From Enterobacteriaceae bacterium LSJC7 (GTDB taxonomy: Bacteria; Pseudomonadota; Gammaproteobacteria; Enterobacterales; Enterobacteriaceae): 64,000 bases of DNA. The stretch lies in the NCBI GenBank assembly GCA_000302695.1, contig AMFN01000003.1, positions 558,001 to 622,000 of the forward strand, in the 5' to 3' direction. A model generated the notes under the pieces. The model ran no database searches and was not told where the DNA came from. It worked only from the letters and a program-made list of their open reading frames with translations. Below are positions 61,848-64,000 of this stretch, one piece after another. Both the position numbers and the translations under genes were made by a program. How positions within the stretch are numbered: position 1 is the first letter of the stretch; each line of letters opens with the position of its first letter.

Positions 61848-62236
61848 ACTTTCTTCTCCTGCAGGTGTGGCGTTCTTTGTCCTACATAGGGGCAAAGTCG
61901 GCGTCAATTGTGCGCCAGCGCAGGCGCAGAATCCAGAGCCGGAGGCGATTATTGTTGAAATTGCCTAATCCTTTCGCGCGCGTCTGGCCCGGAAAAATAA
62001 TGCCGCAGTGTCGTGACTCACGGAAAGTGAAACATCTTCATCAGGCATGAAAAAGCTGACAGCTGCCGATCCTGCTGTGGTGAAGGCCGATACAAGTTTC
62101 TTCGGTATGACCTGGTAGCGCCATTCTGCCGCCATTCCCTGAGGTCTGGCCACAAGGCAATCTCACCATTTGCATTCCTTAAGTGCCACATTACGCTTTC
62201 TTATACTGTGGTTCTTGCGGCGGGCACCATACGCGT
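61848..62236. other. Non-coding gap between folE and the ureohydrolase gene
   Basis: The region must contain the divergent promoters of folE-yeiB and of the arginase-like gene. Short reading frames on both strands show no protein features. I see no clear operator or RNA element. Confidence 0.5.
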
Positions 62237-63145
62237 ATGGATATTATCCTTGCACCAACTCACCTGGGCCTGCGCCCTTTACACCCCGGCCATCTTCCCG
62301 GCACCTGGCGTGCGCCTGAAGTACTGATGGCCTGCGGTCTGGCAGAACGTTTGAAAGCCATTAACGTCACGACCCTCCCCACACCGCCCTATTCGGCAGA
62401 TGCCTTGCCTGGCACCCGCATACGTAACGGCTACGCCATTAGAGAGTTCAATCTACTGCTTGCCAGCACTGTCGCCAGAGTCCAGGCACAAGCCCATTTT
62501 CCTCTGGTGATTGGCGGTGATTGTTCTGTTTTACTGGGTGCGCTTGCTGGCTCGCGCCAAAATGGTGCCGTATCGCTGGTACATATTGACGGCCACAGCG
62601 ATTTTCGACACCCAGGTAATGACAATATGCAGCAGTTGCCGGGCGCTGTGGCCGGCATGGACCTGGCGCTGGCAACGGGGCGCGGGGAAACGCTGCTGAC
62701 GCAATGGCCCGGCATTGGCGGGCCACTGGTGCACGACAGTGCAGTGGTGCAACTGGGAGAGCGAGAATCGCGTGATGCTGATTTTGCCTGGCCCGACATT
62801 GCCCAAACGGCAATTACCCAAATCGATGTTTTTACCGCACACGCGCTAGGGCCGGAAAACATTCTGAGCCAGATTTACGCGACGCTCAACGCCACCCGGC
62901 AGCGATTCTGGATCCATTTTGATGTGGACGTCTTCGATAAAATGGTCATGCCCGCCGTGGACTCTCCCGGCAGCCCGGGCATTGATCCGCTGTGGATTGA
63001 ACATATCTGTACGCGCTTACTGCAAAATCTGCTGTGCTGCGGTATGAGCGTCAGTGTTTACGATCCCGACCTTGACCCGCAGCACCGCTACGCTACTTTT
63101 CTCGTTGACCTGCTGGGCGCTCTGTTTCGTAACCGTGGAAGGTAG
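62237..63145 (+). CDS. Arginase-superfamily (ureohydrolase-like) protein
   Basis: Protein of 302 residues with the arginase/agmatinase/deacetylase fold. The three metal motifs are recognisable but altered: GGDCS (residues 93-97) instead of GGDHS, DGHSD (118-122) instead of DAHxD, and HFDVDVFD near 230, where families usually have SxDxDxxDP. One His ligand is thus replaced by Cys; the Asp ligands remain. It should be a Mn-type hydrolase of a guanidino or similar compound, but the substrate is unknown. The start at 62237 (MDIILAPTHLGLRP) fits the family; a GTG 18 codons upstream is the alternative. The gene is inserted between folE and yeiG. Confidence 0.82.
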   Translation: MDIILAPTHLGLRPLHPGHLPGTWRAPEVLMACGLAERLKAINVTTLPTPPYSADALPGTRIRNGYAIREFNLLLASTVARVQAQAHFPLVIGGDCSVLLGALAGSRQNGAVSLVHIDGHSDFRHPGNDNMQQLPGAVAGMDLALATGRGETLLTQWPGIGGPLVHDSAVVQLGERESRDADFAWPDIAQTAITQIDVFTAHALGPENILSQIYATLNATRQRFWIHFDVDVFDKMVMPAVDSPGSPGIDPLWIEHICTRLLQNLLCCGMSVSVYDPDLDPQHRYATFLVDLLGALFRNRGR

Positions 63146-63366
63146 CCACAAAGTGAGCCATCCACAGATATAAATGTCACCGCTTCGGTGCATTAATTTT
63201 CTGCATAAAAACGGTCCGGCAGGCCCTTTCTTCAATGGGCGTATACTCTCTGGCCCCGCTACCAGGCTGCATAATGCGATACATCCATCCTTTTCATTAA
63301 GCGATGAAATTCCCGCTCGTCGGCTGTTATGATGTGCTAAAACATCGTCAATTTCAGGAGTGCAAA

Positions 63367-64000
63367 ATGGAGAAGATTGAAGAACACCGCTGCTTTGGCG
63401 GTTTGCAGCAGCGCTGGCGCCACGACTCAACGGTGCTGGGCTGCCCTATGACGTTCAGCATTTTCCTGCCGCCAACTCATGAAGAAAATGCCCCGCCGGC
63501 GCTGTGGTGGCTCTCAGGTCTGACCTGTAATGATGAAAACTTTACCACCAAAGCTGGCGCACAGCGCATGGCAGCGGAACTTGGCATTGCCCTGGTGATG
63601 CCAGACACCAGCCCGCGCGGCGAAGAGGTGGCGAATGATGCGGCTTACGATTTAGGCCAGGGCGCCGGTTTTTATCTCAACGCGACGGCGAAGCCGTGGG
63701 CGGCACACTACCGCATGTACGATTACCTGCGCGATGAGCTACCTGCTCTGGTGGCAGAGCACTTCCCGCTGGGCGAGAAAGCGGCTATTTGCGGCCACTC
63801 GATGGGCGGCCACGGCGCACTGCTGATGGCGCTGAAAAACCCGGGCCGCTTCTGCTCTGTCTCGGCATTTGCACCCATCGTCAATCCTTCACGCGTGCCC
63901 TGGGGCGAGAAAGCGTTCAGCGCTTATCTGGGGGATGATAAGGAAGCCTGGAAAGCATGGGATAGCTGCGAACTGCTGTTAAGCGCGCCAGAAAATGCCC
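63367..64000 (+). CDS. yeiG: S-formylglutathione hydrolase YeiG (cut by window end)
   Basis: First 211 codons of an esterase-D type serine hydrolase that splits S-formylglutathione to formate and glutathione in formaldehyde detoxification. The sequence begins [20 protein letters not shown] and carries [13 protein letters not shown], the oxyanion region, and the nucleophile motif [12 protein letters not shown] (Ser near residue 145). CAGGAG precedes the ATG. The 3' end lies outside the window. It follows folE in E. coli too, apart from the inserted arginase-like gene. Confidence 0.95.
   Translation, partial: MEKIEEHRCFGGLQQRWRHDSTVLGCPMTFSIFLPPTHEENAPPALWWLSGLTCNDENFTTKAGAQRMAAELGIALVMPDTSPRGEEVANDAAYDLGQGAGFYLNATAKPWAAHYRMYDYLRDELPALVAEHFPLGEKAAICGHSMGGHGALLMALKNPGRFCSVSAFAPIVNPSRVPWGEKAFSAYLGDDKEAWKAWDSCELLLSAPENA

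Overview
The window is a chromosomal segment of a member of the Enterobacteriaceae (gammaproteobacterium). Its conserved genes follow the E. coli K-12 map around 47-48 min in order and orientation: rcnB, mrp/metG, yohO, yehWXY-osmF, bglX, dld, pbpG, yohC, yohD, dusC, yohJK, cdd, sanA, mglCAB, galS, yeiB, folE and yeiG. Many products have exactly the E. coli length (MetG 677, Mrp 369, BglX 765, YohC 195, YohK 231, Cdd 294, MglB 332, MglA 506, FolE 222). It is not E. coli: mlrA, yohF, mdtQ and preTA are missing from their usual places, and several accessory blocks sit at the joints of the backbone. I cannot name the genus from sequence alone.

Layout. 0.2-3.7 kb: a LysR regulator divergent from an MFS transporter and an M20 amidohydrolase, a likely N-acyl-amino-acid scavenging unit. 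3.7-5.5 kb: a DUF1198 protein, a secreted SnoaL-like protein and RcnB without RcnA or RcnR. 5.6-17.4 kb: backbone from mrp to dld, including the YehZYXW osmoprotectant importer. 17.6-18.8 kb: an OmpA/DUF937 membrane protein inserted between dld and pbpG. 22.2-30.8 kb: an expanded bgl (beta-glucoside) locus on the minus strand: OprD-like porin, periplasmic SurE-like nucleotidase, OprB porin, BglG antiterminator, BglF PTS permease and BglB phospho-beta-glucosidase. It carries four separate BglG-type RNA antiterminator/terminator elements. 31.9-38.0 kb: a 3-hydroxybenzoate/gentisate catabolic cluster (mhbRTDHIM order). 38.1-41.1 kb: yohJK, cdd and sanA.

41.1-54.9 kb is an island between sanA and mglC. 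It holds an AT-rich 1.4 kb stretch without convincing genes; a partial type VI secretion block (PAAR, unknown membrane protein, TssM, TssF, TssG, TssJ, unknown membrane protein, DUF1493); a 3' fragment of an mglC-like gene joined through a run of 16 C to the tail of an mgtE gene; and two tandem short mgtE Mg2+ transporter genes. Each mgtE has its own M-box (ykoK-type) magnesium riboswitch with a predicted hairpin over the Shine-Dalgarno sequence. After the island come the galactose system mglBAC-galS with clear CRP and Gal operator sites, yeiB-folE, an arginase-superfamily gene with a non-canonical metal site, and the start of yeiG cut by the window end.

The most notable items are the four-RAT bgl regulon, the tandem M-box/mgtE modules with a compensatory base change between them, and the mglC fragment with its C16 junction. 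No tRNA, rRNA, CRISPR array, insertion sequence or integrase was recognised.
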